In this document: positions 27,355 through 36,329 of the stretch, one piece after another
How positions within the stretch are numbered: position 1 is the first letter of the stretch
Layout of the letters: every line of letters starts with the position of its first letter
DNA from: Acidovorax facilis
GTDB taxonomy: Bacteria > Pseudomonadota > Gammaproteobacteria > Burkholderiales > Burkholderiaceae_C
Assembly: GCF_023913775.1 (NCBI RefSeq)
Contig: NZ_JAMXAX010000017.1
Location: forward strand, 1 to 64,000
Length of the DNA stretch: 64,000 nt
Direction of reading: 5' to 3'
Made by a program: the position numbers and the translations under genes
Notes under the pieces: model-generated
Seen by the model: only the letters and a program-made list of their open reading frames with translations
Told to the model about the DNA's origin: nothing
Database searches by the model: none

Positions 27355-28830
27355 ATGAGCAGCGATGCTGTGGTCGATGTGCTGGTCATCGGCGGCGGCA
27401 ACGCCGCCCTGTGCGCCGCCCTGATGGCACGCGAGGCCGGTGCCAGCGTGCTGCTGCTCGAATCGGCCCCGCGCGCCTGGCGCGGCGGCAATTCCGCCCA
27501 CACGCGCAACCTGCGCTGCATGCACGACACGCCGCAGGACGTGCTGGTCGATGCCTACCCCGAGGAAGAATTCTGGCAGGACCTGCTCAAGGTGACGGGC
27601 GGGCTGACCAACGAACACCTGGCGCGCCTGGTGATCCGCGAGTCGAGCACCTGCCGGCCCTGGATGCGCCGCCACGGTGTGCACTTCCAGCCCGCGCTGG
27701 CGGGCACGCTCCATGTGGCGCGCACCAACGCGTTCTTCATGGGTGGCGGCAAGGCGCTGGTCAATGCGTACTACCGCAGCGCGGAGCAGCTGGGCGTGCA
27801 GATCCGCTACGAAGCGCCCGTGGAGCGCATCGAGATGGACGGCCGCCGCTTCATCGCCGCAAACCTGGTGAACGGCGAGCGCATCACCGCCAAAAGCTGC
27901 GTGCTGGCGGCAGGCGGCTTTGAGTCGAACCGCGAGTGGCTGCGCGAGGCCTGGGGCCAGAACGAGCGCGGCGAGTGGCCGGCCGACAACTTCCTGATCC
28001 GCGGCACGGCCTACAACAAGGGCGTGTTGCTCCGGCACCTGCTCGACGACCACGGCGCCGAGCGCATCGGCGACCCCACGCAGGCGCACATGGTGGCCAT
28101 CGACGCGCGCGCGCCTCTGTACGACGGCGGCATCTGCACGCGCATCGACTGCGTGTCGCTGGGCGTGGTGGTCAACCGCAACGGCGAGCGTTTCTACGAC
28201 GAGGGCGAGGACTTCTGGCCCAAGCGCTATGCCATCTGGGGCCGCCTGGTGGCGCAGCAGCCGGGGCAGATCGGCTATTCCATCATCGACAGCAAGGCCA
28301 TCGGCCGCTTCATGCCGCCCGTGTTCCCGGGCGTGAAGGCCGACACCCTGGTCGAGCTGGCGCAAAAGCTCGGCCTGCCCGTAGACACCTTCATGCGCAC
28401 GCTTAACGCCTACAACGCCGCCTGCCGCGTGGGCACGTTCGACCACACCACGCTGGACGACTGCCACACCGAAGGCATGGCACCCGCCAAGACGCACTGG
28501 GCGCGGCCCATCGACACCGGCCCTTTCTACGGATACGCGCTCAAGCCCGGCGTCACCTTCACGTACCTCGGCCTGCACACCGACGACACCGCCGCCGTGC
28601 GCTTTGGCAACGTGCCCAGCCCCAACCTGTTTGTGGCGGGCGAAATGATGGCGGGCAACGTGTTGGGCAAGGGCTACACGGCCGGTGTGGGCATGAGCAT
28701 TGGCACCGCGTTCGGTCGCATCGCGGGCACACAAGCGGCGCGCGCCTCTTTGGCATCAAAACAGGCCTTACCGCCTGATGGCATTGCCACAATAGCTATC
28801 AATTCAGGAGCAAATCATGCAAACGCTTGA
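27355..28830 (+). CDS. tcuA: FAD-dependent tricarballylate dehydrogenase TcuA
   Basis: 491 residues of the fumarate-reductase/succinate-dehydrogenase flavoprotein type. The dinucleotide fold is [17 protein letters not shown] at residues 9-25, followed by [11 protein letters not shown], and the active-site/FAD part [22 protein letters not shown]. In the family TcuA oxidises tricarballylate to cis-aconitate and passes electrons to TcuB. It overlaps tcuB by 14 bases. The last 25 or so residues (after [10 protein letters not shown]) are encoded by a family A repeat and look like an extension of the normal C-terminus. Confidence 0.92.
   Translation: MSSDAVVDVLVIGGGNAALCAALMAREAGASVLLLESAPRAWRGGNSAHTRNLRCMHDTPQDVLVDAYPEEEFWQDLLKVTGGLTNEHLARLVIRESSTCRPWMRRHGVHFQPALAGTLHVARTNAFFMGGGKALVNAYYRSAEQLGVQIRYEAPVERIEMDGRRFIAANLVNGERITAKSCVLAAGGFESNREWLREAWGQNERGEWPADNFLIRGTAYNKGVLLRHLLDDHGAERIGDPTQAHMVAIDARAPLYDGGICTRIDCVSLGVVVNRNGERFYDEGEDFWPKRYAIWGRLVAQQPGQIGYSIIDSKAIGRFMPPVFPGVKADTLVELAQKLGLPVDTFMRTLNAYNAACRVGTFDHTTLDDCHTEGMAPAKTHWARPIDTGPFYGYALKPGVTFTYLGLHTDDTAAVRFGNVPSPNLFVAGEMMAGNVLGKGYTAGVGMSIGTAFGRIAGTQAARASLASKQALPPDGIATIAINSGANHANA
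28754..28815 (+). repeat. Family A repeat inside the 3' end of tcuA
   Basis: The sequence runs AAAACAGGCCTTACCGCCTGATGG, then CACAATAGCTATCAATTCAGGAGC. The right half keeps the family motif ATAGCTATCA, while the left hairpin differs. Its AGGAG, at about 28807, is the ribosome binding site for tcuB at 28817. Confidence 0.6.
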
Positions 28831-29998
28831 GGCCCTGGCACGCGACGCCTGCGCGCTGGCGAACGGCGACGTCGTGCTGTCAGCCCCCGAAACCGAGGTT
28901 GCCCGCCAGCTGCAGATCTGCAACGCCTGCCGCTACTGCGAAGGCTTTTGCGCCGTGTTCCCGGCCATGACACGGCGGCTGGAATTTGGCAAGGCCGATA
29001 TCCATTTCATTGCCAACCTGTGCCACAACTGCGGCGCCTGCTTGCACGCCTGCCAGTACGCACCGCCGCACGAATTTGCGGTGAACATTCCGCAGGCCAT
29101 GGCCCAGGTGCGTGGCCAGACCTACGCCGACTACGCCTGGCCACCCGCTCTGGGCCAGCTCTACCAGCGCAACGGCCTCACGTTGGCGCTGGCGCTGGTG
29201 GCCGGGCTCACGCTGTTCCTGCTGCTGGCCGTGGCGCTGCACGGGCAAGGGCTGGCGGCGCTGTGGCACGCGCCCGTGGGCGGCTTCTACGGCATCTTCC
29301 CGCACAACCTGCTGGTGGGCCTGTTCGCGCCGGTGTTCCTGTTCACCGTGCTGGCGCTGGGCCTGGGCGTGCGCCGCTTCTGGCGCGATATCACACCTGC
29401 CACCAGCGGCGCGCCGCTGAGCGCGCCCGCCACGGCCGAGGCCACCGATGCCGTGCTGCGCCTCAAGTACCTGGACGGCGGCCATGGCGACGGTTGCCAC
29501 AACGAGGACGACGCCTACACCTTGTCGCGCAGGCGCATGCACCACCTCACGTTCTACGGATTCATGCTGTGTTTTGCGGCCACCAGCGTGGCCACGCTGT
29601 ACCACTACCTGCCGGCCTTGCCTGCACCGTACGACCTGCCCAGTTTGCCGAAGCTGCTGGGCGGCGTGGGCGGCATCAGCCTGGCGATTGGCACGGCCGG
29701 CCTGTGGCGGCTGAACCTGCGCCGCCACCCACAACACGGCGACGCCGCGCAAAAGCCCATGGACCGCGCCTTCATCGCCCTGCTGTTCCTCACCGCCACC
29801 AGCGGCCTGGCGCTGTGGGGGGCACGCGGAAGCGCTGCCCTGCCGCTGCTGCTGTGCCTGCACTTGGGCGCGGTGATGGCGCTGTTCGCCACCATGCCCT
29901 ACGGCAAGTTTGCGCACGGCATTTTCCGAACCGCTTCGCTGCTGCGCCACGCGGTGGAAAAGCGCCAGCCCCACCCCATCGGTTTGAGCGCCGACTGA
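28817..29998 (+). CDS. tcuB: Tricarballylate utilisation membrane iron-sulfur protein TcuB
   Basis: 393 residues. The N-terminal domain has two 4Fe-4S clusters, with Cys35, 38, 41, 45 ([11 protein letters not shown]) and Cys69, 72, 75, 79 ([11 protein letters not shown]). Five or six membrane helices follow from about residue 118 on, with His residues ([14 protein letters not shown]) that could hold haem. TcuB reoxidises the FADH2 of TcuA and sends electrons to the quinone pool in the inner membrane. It overlaps tcuA, and a TctC gene follows 40 bases after the stop in place of the TcuC symporter of Salmonella. Confidence 0.94.
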   Translation: MQTLEALARDACALANGDVVLSAPETEVARQLQICNACRYCEGFCAVFPAMTRRLEFGKADIHFIANLCHNCGACLHACQYAPPHEFAVNIPQAMAQVRGQTYADYAWPPALGQLYQRNGLTLALALVAGLTLFLLLAVALHGQGLAALWHAPVGGFYGIFPHNLLVGLFAPVFLFTVLALGLGVRRFWRDITPATSGAPLSAPATAEATDAVLRLKYLDGGHGDGCHNEDDAYTLSRRRMHHLTFYGFMLCFAATSVATLYHYLPALPAPYDLPSLPKLLGGVGGISLAIGTAGLWRLNLRRHPQHGDAAQKPMDRAFIALLFLTATSGLALWGARGSAALPLLLCLHLGAVMALFATMPYGKFAHGIFRTASLLRHAVEKRQPHPIGLSAD

Positions 29999-30038
29999 GC
30001 CAACGATCCATACACCACCCACGATGAAGGAGACACCC

Positions 30039-31013
30039 ATGAAAAAACGCACCCTGCTGCACTGCGCCCTGGCGCTGGCGACCGCCCCCCTGGCGTTCGG
30101 CGCTGCTGCGCAAGACTTTCCGCCCAAGAAGCCCGTCACGCTCGTCGTGGGCTTTGCCGCAGGCGGTGCAGCCGACGCGGCGGCGCGACTGATTGCCAAG
30201 AAGCTGGGTGAGAACATCGGCCAGTCGGTGGTGGTGGACAACAAGGGCGGCGCAGGCGGCAATATCGCCCACCAGTTCGTGGCCAATGCGGCACCCGACG
30301 GCACGGTGCTGCTGTTCGGCTCGGTGGGCCCGCTCACCATTGCGCCGCACTTGATGAAACTCACCTATGACCCGTTCAAGGACCTGGCGGCGATCTCAGG
30401 CGGCGTGAACTTCCCCAACGTGCTGGTCGTGCACAAGGCTGCAGGCGCAAAGACGCTGGCAGAGTTTGTGCAGCTGTCCAAGAAGAAGCCTGGCAGCGTT
30501 GACTTTGCCTCCACGGGCGCGGGCTCGGCATCGCACCTGGCAGGCGAGCTGTTCAACCAGCGGGCGGCCATCGACATGACCCACGTGCCCTACAAAGGTG
30601 GGGCACCCGCCTTGCAGGATTTGCTGGGCGAGCGCATCACCTCCTACTTTGCAGCCCCACCCACGGCCCTGCCGCACATCGAAACGGGCAGGCTGATCCC
30701 GCTGGCCACCACGGGTCTCACGCGGCCAGCCTATCTGCCCAATATCCCCACCGTGGCGGAATCGGGCTTTCCGGGCTTTGAGGCGCTCAACTGGTATGCG
30801 TTTGTGGCGCCGGGCAAAACGCCGGTGCCGCTGCTGGAGCGCTGGAACCAGGAGATCGTCAAGGTGCTCAACGACCCGGCCGTGAAGGACGCACTGAACA
30901 AGCACGGCCTGACGCCCCAGCCCACCTCACGCGCGGAACTCTCCACCTTCATGAAGAAGGAGTCGACCCAGTGGGCTGCCATCATCAAGGAGCGCAAGCT
31001 CACGGCGGACTGA
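30039..31013 (+). CDS. Bug/TctC-type binding protein of the tcu operon
   Basis: A 324-residue TctC-family periplasmic receptor with a signal peptide (MKKRTLLHCALALATA to GAAAQ). PVTLVVGFAAGGAAD and NKGGAGGNIAHQFVA form the ligand loops and PAYLPNIPTVAESGF the late motif. ATG 30039 has AAGGAGA six bases before it; the in-frame ATG 30024 does not. It is the third gene behind tcuA and tcuB, so tricarballylate or aconitate is the likely ligand. The matching TctA/TctB permease is not encoded in the window. Confidence 0.92.
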   Translation: MKKRTLLHCALALATAPLAFGAAAQDFPPKKPVTLVVGFAAGGAADAAARLIAKKLGENIGQSVVVDNKGGAGGNIAHQFVANAAPDGTVLLFGSVGPLTIAPHLMKLTYDPFKDLAAISGGVNFPNVLVVHKAAGAKTLAEFVQLSKKKPGSVDFASTGAGSASHLAGELFNQRAAIDMTHVPYKGGAPALQDLLGERITSYFAAPPTALPHIETGRLIPLATTGLTRPAYLPNIPTVAESGFPGFEALNWYAFVAPGKTPVPLLERWNQEIVKVLNDPAVKDALNKHGLTPQPTSRAELSTFMKKESTQWAAIIKERKLTAD

Positions 31014-31057
31014 GCTGGCCTCTGCGGCAAAGCGGTGCCCCCGCTGCCCCATGCAGG

Positions 31058-32002
31058 TCAGGCCATCTCCTTGCGCGCCGCGCTGCCGCGTGCTGAAAAG
31101 CCGGCCCGTCCGCCGCTGGCCTGGGCCTCACCCAGCAGCCAGCGTGTGAACTGCGCGACCGCTTCGTTCTCGGCCAGTGCTGCACGGCTGCACAGGTAAT
31201 AGCCCCGGTCCGTGTTCACGGCCGGGCTGAAGGGCAACACCAGCTGGCCCGACGCCAGTTCGGCTTCGATCAGCATGGGCTGGATCACCGTGACCCCCAT
31301 GCCCGCACAGGCTGCAACGATCAGGTTGTTGCCCAGATCAAACCCCGGGCCCAGTACGGGGGCTACGTCTATCCCTGCGGCCTTTTGCAGCCACAGCGCC
31401 CAATTGCCGGGAAAGTTGATGTGCTGCAGCAGCGTTGCCTTGAGCAGATCACGCGGTTGGCGCAGCTTGGCCGCCAGCGCCGGGGTGCAAGCGGGCACGA
31501 TCTCCCGCCCCGCCAAGTAGCGTGCACGGATGCCGCGCGGCCAAGTGCGCCCGGGGCGCTTCACATTGACCCACAGGTCCACGTCGTCGCGCGTGAAGCT
31601 CTCATCGTGGTGGAACGGCCGCAGCTCGATCTCGATGTCCGGGTGCAGCGTGTGGAACTGGCCCAGCCGTGGGACCAGCCAGCGGGTGGCCAGGGTGGGT
31701 ACTACGCTGACCCGCAGCCGACGCTTTGAAGCGCGCACCCCGAACCGGCTCACGGCGGTCTCCAGGCCTGCCACATGGGCCTCCACCAATTGCTGGAACT
31801 CGCGGCCCCGTGCGGTGGGTAGCACCCGGGGGCCGGAGCGGTCCAGCAGCGTGCATTCCAGCCGCTGCTCCAGCCGCTGCACTGCCCGGCTGACAGCCGC
31901 CTGGGTCACGAACAGCACACCCGCCGCCTGTCGAAAACTGCCCAGCTGGCAGACCGCAAGAAAGGCGTGCAACTCGGGCAGTGAGGGGGACTTGAACTGC
32001 AT
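31058..32002 (-). CDS. LysR-family regulator, GcvA-like
   Basis: 314 residues. The DNA-binding part (LPELHAFLAVCQLGSFRQAA, VTQAAVSRAVQRLEQRL, LPTARGREF) and the effector domain (VSVVPTLATRWLVPRLGQFHTLHPDIEIEL) are typical of the GcvA/AmpR branch. It is divergent, 106 bases from the N-formylglutamate amidohydrolase gene, and probably regulates that gene and the TctC gene behind it. The C-terminal 25 residues are Ala/Gly/Arg-rich and look disordered. Confidence 0.9.
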   Translation of the reverse strand: MQFKSPSLPELHAFLAVCQLGSFRQAAGVLFVTQAAVSRAVQRLEQRLECTLLDRSGPRVLPTARGREFQQLVEAHVAGLETAVSRFGVRASKRRLRVSVVPTLATRWLVPRLGQFHTLHPDIEIELRPFHHDESFTRDDVDLWVNVKRPGRTWPRGIRARYLAGREIVPACTPALAAKLRQPRDLLKATLLQHINFPGNWALWLQKAAGIDVAPVLGPGFDLGNNLIVAACAGMGVTVIQPMLIEAELASGQLVLPFSPAVNTDRGYYLCSRAALAENEAVAQFTRWLLGEAQASGGRAGFSARGSAARKEMA

Positions 32003-32108
32003 GGTGGTGATTACATCCGGTTATCAGCGCAGATCAAATTGTCGTTTGCCCGCAGGCACCTGGCTCCCTACGCTTCGCCCATCTGTCCCACCTTGATCCC
32101 CGAGAACC

Positions 32109-32993
32109 ATGCAGCTACCCGAAGCCCTTCTTCCCGCCACGCCCGTCCAGGTGCTCCGGCCCGCCACCGATGCCCCCATCCCTTTGGTCTGCGACTCTCC
32201 GCACAGCGGCACCGACTATCCGCCCGACTTTGGCTATGCCGTCTCCACCGCCGATCTGCGCAAGTGCGAAGACACCCATGTGCACTGGCTGTGGGACGCC
32301 GTGCCGCGTGTGGGCGGCACGCTGGTGCACGCCACCTTTGCGCGCAGCTACATCGACCCGAACCGCCATGAGTACGACATCGACCCCATCATGCTGGCCG
32401 ATGCCTGGCCCGGCAATACCGCCCCTACCGCCCGCACCCTGGAGCTGGGCATGGGGCTGGTTCCCAGCCACACCCCCACGCACCAGCCCATCTACGCGCG
32501 CCGCCTGTCGGCCCAGGAGGTTGCGCACCGCATCACCCACTACTGGCGCCCATACCAACATGCGCTGGCGCAGGCACTGGAGGCCGCCGCCCAGCGTGGC
32601 CCGCGTTGGCACCTGAACTTGCATTCCATGCCCAGCAACGCCTACGAGCGGCTGGGCCGCGTGGCGCCCGGCCCGCTGGCCGACGTGGTGCTGGGCGACC
32701 TGAACGGTCGCAGCTGCAGCAGCGCATTCACCCAGCGCGTGGCCGAAGCTTTCCGCCGCCGCGGCTACTGCGTGGCCATCAACGACCCCTACGCAGGCCA
32801 GGAGCTGCTGCGCCGGTTCGGGGCGCCTTCGCGGGGTCATGAAAGCCTGCAGATCGAGATCAACCGGGCCATCTACCTGAACGAGCAGACGCGGGAGCCG
32901 CTGCCACACGCTAACCGCGTGCGCGCGGACATCACCGACCTGCTGCACGAGATGGCCGCCCATATCCGCAGCGCTTGCCTGGACAACGCCTGA
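32109..32993 (+). CDS. N-formylglutamate amidohydrolase family protein
   Basis: 294 residues of the FGase (HutG-type) family, zinc amidohydrolases that free glutamate from N-formylglutamate in histidine breakdown. Conserved stretches are PLVCDSPHSGTDYP (metal ligand His), YIDPNRHEYDID, WHLNLHSMPS and LQIEINRAIYLNE. No other hut gene lies in the window, so the true substrate may be a different N-acyl amino acid. It is followed after 21 bases by a TctC gene and lies divergent to a LysR regulator, so uptake and hydrolysis of one compound are probably controlled together. Confidence 0.88.
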   Translation: MQLPEALLPATPVQVLRPATDAPIPLVCDSPHSGTDYPPDFGYAVSTADLRKCEDTHVHWLWDAVPRVGGTLVHATFARSYIDPNRHEYDIDPIMLADAWPGNTAPTARTLELGMGLVPSHTPTHQPIYARRLSAQEVAHRITHYWRPYQHALAQALEAAAQRGPRWHLNLHSMPSNAYERLGRVAPGPLADVVLGDLNGRSCSSAFTQRVAEAFRRRGYCVAINDPYAGQELLRRFGAPSRGHESLQIEINRAIYLNEQTREPLPHANRVRADITDLLHEMAAHIRSACLDNA

Positions 32994-33014
32994 TTTCAAC
33001 CAAGAGGACCCACC

Positions 33015-34013
33015 ATGCCCACCCCCATGAACCGCCGCCGCTTTATCGCATCGACCAGCGCCGTGACGGGCGCCATTGCCCTGCCGGCACTGGCCCAGGC
33101 GCCCGACCGCTATCCCACACGTCCGATCACACTGGTGGTGCCGTTTCCGCCCGGAGGCGCCGTAGACAACTCCGGCCGGGCGATAGCCGACAGGCTGGGC
33201 CGAGTGCTGGGGCAGCCCGTGATTGTGGAAAACAAAGGGGGCGCTGGCGGCACCATCGGCACCACGCAGGTGGCCAAGGCCCAGCCCGATGGCTACACGC
33301 TGATCGTCACCTCGCAGACCACGCATGTGATCAACCCCGCCCTGTCGGCCAGTCTGCCCTACGACGCGGTCAATGACTTCGCCCCCATCACGCTGATTGA
33401 TCGCCTGGCCAATGTGCTCTTGATCACCCCCGGCCTGCCCGTGAAGAACTTCGCCGAGTTCGTGAAATACGTGAAGGAGAACCCGGGCAAGCTGAACTAC
33501 GCCTCCTCGGGCAATGGCTCGCTGGCGTACCTGAGCATGGAGCTGCTCAAGGCCAAGCTGGGGCTGTCCATCACCCACATCCCATACAGGGGCGCTGGCC
33601 CGGCGCTGACAGACCTGCAGGCGGGCCAGGTGCACATGACCTGGAACAACCTGTCCTCCAACCTCAGCATGGCTCGGAACGGTCGCCTGCGCGCTCTGGC
33701 GGTGGCATCGCCAATCCGCGCTCCCCAACTGCCGGATGTCCCGACCTTCGACGAGCTGAAGTTGCCGGAGCTGAACCTGACTTCCTGGACAGGTCTTGCC
33801 GCACCTGCAAAAACGCCGGAATCCATCGTTGCGCAGCTCTACGAAGCGATGCGTACCGTGTTGCGTGATCCGCAAACACAAAGGGCATGGAATGACCGCG
33901 GCGCTATGGTCCCCGATACCGTGAAGCCCGCAGAGTTTCGCAAGGAGATTCAGCAGCGCATCGGTTTTTACAAGAACATCGTGAAGACCCACAAGATCTC
34001 CGTGGATCAATAG
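33015..34013 (+). CDS. Bug/TctC-type binding protein with twin-arginine-like signal
   Basis: A 332-residue TctC-family receptor. The leader (MNRRRFIASTSAVTGAIALPALAQ) carries RRRF, like a Tat signal. PITLVVPFPPGGAVD, NKGGAGGTIGTTQVA and APQLPDVPTFDEL are the family landmarks. It starts 21 bases after the amidohydrolase gene with AGAGGA as ribosome site. The last 100 residues carry noticeably more A/T-ending codons than the neighbouring genes. It likely binds the substrate of the amidohydrolase or a related acid. Confidence 0.9.
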   Translation: MPTPMNRRRFIASTSAVTGAIALPALAQAPDRYPTRPITLVVPFPPGGAVDNSGRAIADRLGRVLGQPVIVENKGGAGGTIGTTQVAKAQPDGYTLIVTSQTTHVINPALSASLPYDAVNDFAPITLIDRLANVLLITPGLPVKNFAEFVKYVKENPGKLNYASSGNGSLAYLSMELLKAKLGLSITHIPYRGAGPALTDLQAGQVHMTWNNLSSNLSMARNGRLRALAVASPIRAPQLPDVPTFDELKLPELNLTSWTGLAAPAKTPESIVAQLYEAMRTVLRDPQTQRAWNDRGAMVPDTVKPAEFRKEIQQRIGFYKNIVKTHKISVDQ

Positions 34014-34089
34014 TGCCCACTCCCCATCCGTGCGGAATGGGCGAAACATATCCCCGACCTCGTGCGCATGTGCGCATGTGGGCAAGCCA

Positions 34090-35763
34090 TCAGTACGTTG
34101 GAACATAGCCTTCAACAGGCCCATCCGCTCGCACCAGCCCATCATCCAGCAACTGCGCAAGCCAGCCGCCGAGCACGGTGGGGTCGCCTTGCCACAGGCC
34201 GCTGCCCAGCAGCGCCGCGCACGCGTCGTGCACCGAGGCACCGGCGTGCAGCGCTTGCACCCAGGCGGCCTCGGCCGCGTCGAGCGTGCGAAAGTGCGGC
34301 TGGTGGCCTTTGCGCCAGACCAGCAGCGTGGCCGGTGCAGGCAGGGCCACGGCCTCGGGCACGTCGTCGTCGGTATGGATGGCGTTCCACACCCCCACAA
34401 CGTTCGTCGTGATCGCGCGCAGCAAGGCGCTGGGGTGCAGTACACGAGGGCGGGTAGTCCAGGTGTCCGACGCCTGGGCTGCTGCGGGCGCCAAGGCCGC
34501 CACATCGTCGCTGTCAAAGCGGGTGCGCAGGTCCCAGTCGAGCTGGGCCAGTTCGTGCAACTCGGGGTTGTCGGGGTACGCCGCGCGCAGCGTGCCCACC
34601 AGGCCTTCGCCATAGCGGTTCAGGCTGCGCGTGCGCGGCGGATGGGCCACGGCGTAGTCGCGCGCATGGGCCTCGAAGGTGTCTGACCCCATGTAGAGGC
34701 AGGTCTTGGCATAGGTGTCGGCCAGCACATCGGCCAGCCGGGCGCGGTAGGCATGGTGGTAGATGGGCAGGCGACCTGTGACGAGGTCGTCGGGCATTTC
34801 GGGCGGCAGCGCATTCGCCAGCACGCGGTCGGCAAAGTGGCGCTGCACCACAGCCAACCCAGCCGGTCCCACTATGGGGTCCAGGGTGATGGCGGGGATG
34901 GCGACGGGCACAAAAGAGGGGACAGGCGAGGCCACATGCTCAGCGGCAATGCGGCGGGCAATGGCCATTTCATCCAGCAGTTCAGCCAGCGGCGGGATAT
35001 GGTCGTCGCGCTCGATCATCGCGGCCACAGCGCCAAAACGCTGGCAGGCCTGTGCATACAGGTCCCACACCGGCTGCGCCACAGGGTGGTCGTGCGTGTC
35101 GATGATGTGGTCGCCGTTGTCGCTGTGCCCAGCCAGGTGAATCTGCTGCACCCGCTGCGCGGGCAGGGCATGCAGATAGGTCAGTGGGTCAAAGCCATGG
35201 TTCACGCTGCTCACGTAGATGTTGTTCACATCCACCAGCAGCAGGCAGTCGGCCTCTTGCGCAATGTGGGCCAGAAACTGCCATTCACTCGCGCTGTCTT
35301 GCCGATAGCGGACGTAGCTCGACACGTTCTCCAGCACCAGCCTGCGGTCCAGCACATCCTGCGCACGGCGGATTTGCGCGATGACATGCCGTGCGGATTC
35401 GTCGGTGTAGGGCAGGGGATACAGGTCGTGCAATTGCTCGGGGCCAGGGCCCGTCCAGCACAAGTGGTCGGACACCCACAGCGGCTCGATGCGATCAGCC
35501 AGCGCCTTCACGCGCTGCAGATACGGCACATCCACGCCCTGCGAAGCACCGATGGACATGGCCACGCCATGCATGGCCACGGGGTAGTCGCGCCGGATGG
35601 CATCGAGCACCGCCAGAGGTTTTCCACCGTCGATGAGGTAGTTGTCGGTGATGATTTCCAGCCAGTCCAGTGGCTGCTTACGCGCCAGGAAATCGGCGTA
35701 GTGCTGCGTGCGCAGCCCCAGGCCAAAGCCTGTGCCGCGCGTGGCGATGGAGGTGGGCGACAT
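34090..35763 (-). CDS. Fused bufferin maturation protein: DUF692 (MNIO, BufB) plus DUF2063 (BufC)
   Basis: 557 residues. Residues 12-285 form a DUF692 domain, a TIM-barrel oxidase with two or three iron ions that modifies cysteines in peptides such as methanobactin and bufferins. Likely metal ligands are visible: His65 in MHGVAMS, Glu in LVLENVSS, Asp in LVDVNNI, His in QIHLAGH, Asp/His in IDTHDHPV, and Glu in MIERDDHIP. Residues from about 300 to 557 are a DUF2063 domain (RLPIYHHAYRARLADVLADTY, YGEGLVGTLRAAYPD), the partner that in known systems is a separate protein recognising the precursor. Here both are in one frame. The precursor gene lies upstream on the same strand with a family B repeat between. 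No DoxX gene follows. Confidence 0.9.
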   Translation of the reverse strand: MSPTSIATRGTGFGLGLRTQHYADFLARKQPLDWLEIITDNYLIDGGKPLAVLDAIRRDYPVAMHGVAMSIGASQGVDVPYLQRVKALADRIEPLWVSDHLCWTGPGPEQLHDLYPLPYTDESARHVIAQIRRAQDVLDRRLVLENVSSYVRYRQDSASEWQFLAHIAQEADCLLLVDVNNIYVSSVNHGFDPLTYLHALPAQRVQQIHLAGHSDNGDHIIDTHDHPVAQPVWDLYAQACQRFGAVAAMIERDDHIPPLAELLDEMAIARRIAAEHVASPVPSFVPVAIPAITLDPIVGPAGLAVVQRHFADRVLANALPPEMPDDLVTGRLPIYHHAYRARLADVLADTYAKTCLYMGSDTFEAHARDYAVAHPPRTRSLNRYGEGLVGTLRAAYPDNPELHELAQLDWDLRTRFDSDDVAALAPAAAQASDTWTTRPRVLHPSALLRAITTNVVGVWNAIHTDDDVPEAVALPAPATLLVWRKGHQPHFRTLDAAEAAWVQALHAGASVHDACAALLGSGLWQGDPTVLGGWLAQLLDDGLVRADGPVEGYVPTY

Positions 35764-35800
35764 GTCGAAGTCAAAGTGTCAACGTGCGGGCAGTGGGCGT

Positions 35801-35955
35801 GGGCCGCCCCGCCGCGCGGGCGGTGTCCCCCTCCCACGCAGCGAGAGAGGGGCTGAGAGGCGCGGCTCCGAGCCTGCCTGCGCAGGCTTGGACTTCCTCG
35901 AAGGGCTGCCCGCTCTGGGGGCCGCACGGAGCGGCAAAGCCGCTCAGGGGGAGCT
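35801..35955. repeat. Family B GC-rich repeat between bufA2 and the DUF692-DUF2063 gene
   Basis: It contains GGGCCGCCCCGCCGCGCGGG, GTGTCCCCCTCCCACGCAGC, the palindrome GCCTGCCTGCGCAGGC and, at its right end, GCGGCAAAGCCGCTCAGGGGGA. It fills nearly the whole 192-bp space between the two genes of the bufferin locus and could attenuate or stabilise the transcript. Confidence 0.75.
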
Positions 35956-36246
35956 TCACTGGATATCGCCGATGGTGCCCTTCTCCATCAGGCACTGAGC
36001 GGCTGTCTTGGCCTTGAAGCCGTGGCCCTTGCAAGCGTTCTGGCCCTTGCAGCTGTGCTCGGCCGTGGAGCAGTCGCTATTGCCCTTGCAGTCGTGCACG
36101 TTGTAGCAGTGCACCTTGTCGTTGGCGCCGATGGCGGCGCCTTTGGAGCCCTTGGGCGCGTCGGCTGCAAAGCTGGTGGATGCCAGTGCCAGCAGCGCGG
36201 CAGACAGGGCGAAAGATGCAGTGGTCTTGGTGTTCGTGGACAGCAT
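35956..36246 (-). CDS. Bufferin precursor, BufA2-like six-cysteine secreted peptide
   Basis: 96 residues. Residues 1-27 form a Sec signal peptide ending TSFA-AD, unusual for RiPPs but known for bufferins. After a short Lys/Gly linker comes a core with six cysteines at 47, 53, 59, 66, 72 and 85. Their repeated CKG context (HDCKG, HSCKG, NACKG-G) matches the BufA2 family. In studied bufferins the oxidase BufB converts some of these cysteines to thiooxazoles, and the exported product binds copper. The gene lies upstream of the BufB-BufC fusion gene, and an ECF-type promoter lies 84 bases before its start. It carries AACTCCG/GGAGTTA as ribosome site. Confidence 0.88.
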   Translation of the reverse strand: MLSTNTKTTASFALSAALLALASTSFAADAPKGSKGAAIGANDKVHCYNVHDCKGNSDCSTAEHSCKGQNACKGHGFKAKTAAQCLMEKGTIGDIQ

Positions 36247-36329
36247 GGCGGGTAACTCCGTAGGCGTTAAGGGATGAGTAATCAGGTGGTTAGATCGCGC
36301 TGCACCGTGCCGCGCTCTCTGCCTGGTAA

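Noticed and set aside
32115-34613. 832-codon minus-strand frame opposite the amidohydrolase and TctC genes
   Set aside because: It runs antisense to well-supported genes on the plus strand and across the end of the DUF692 gene in another frame; its composition is typical of a shadow frame.
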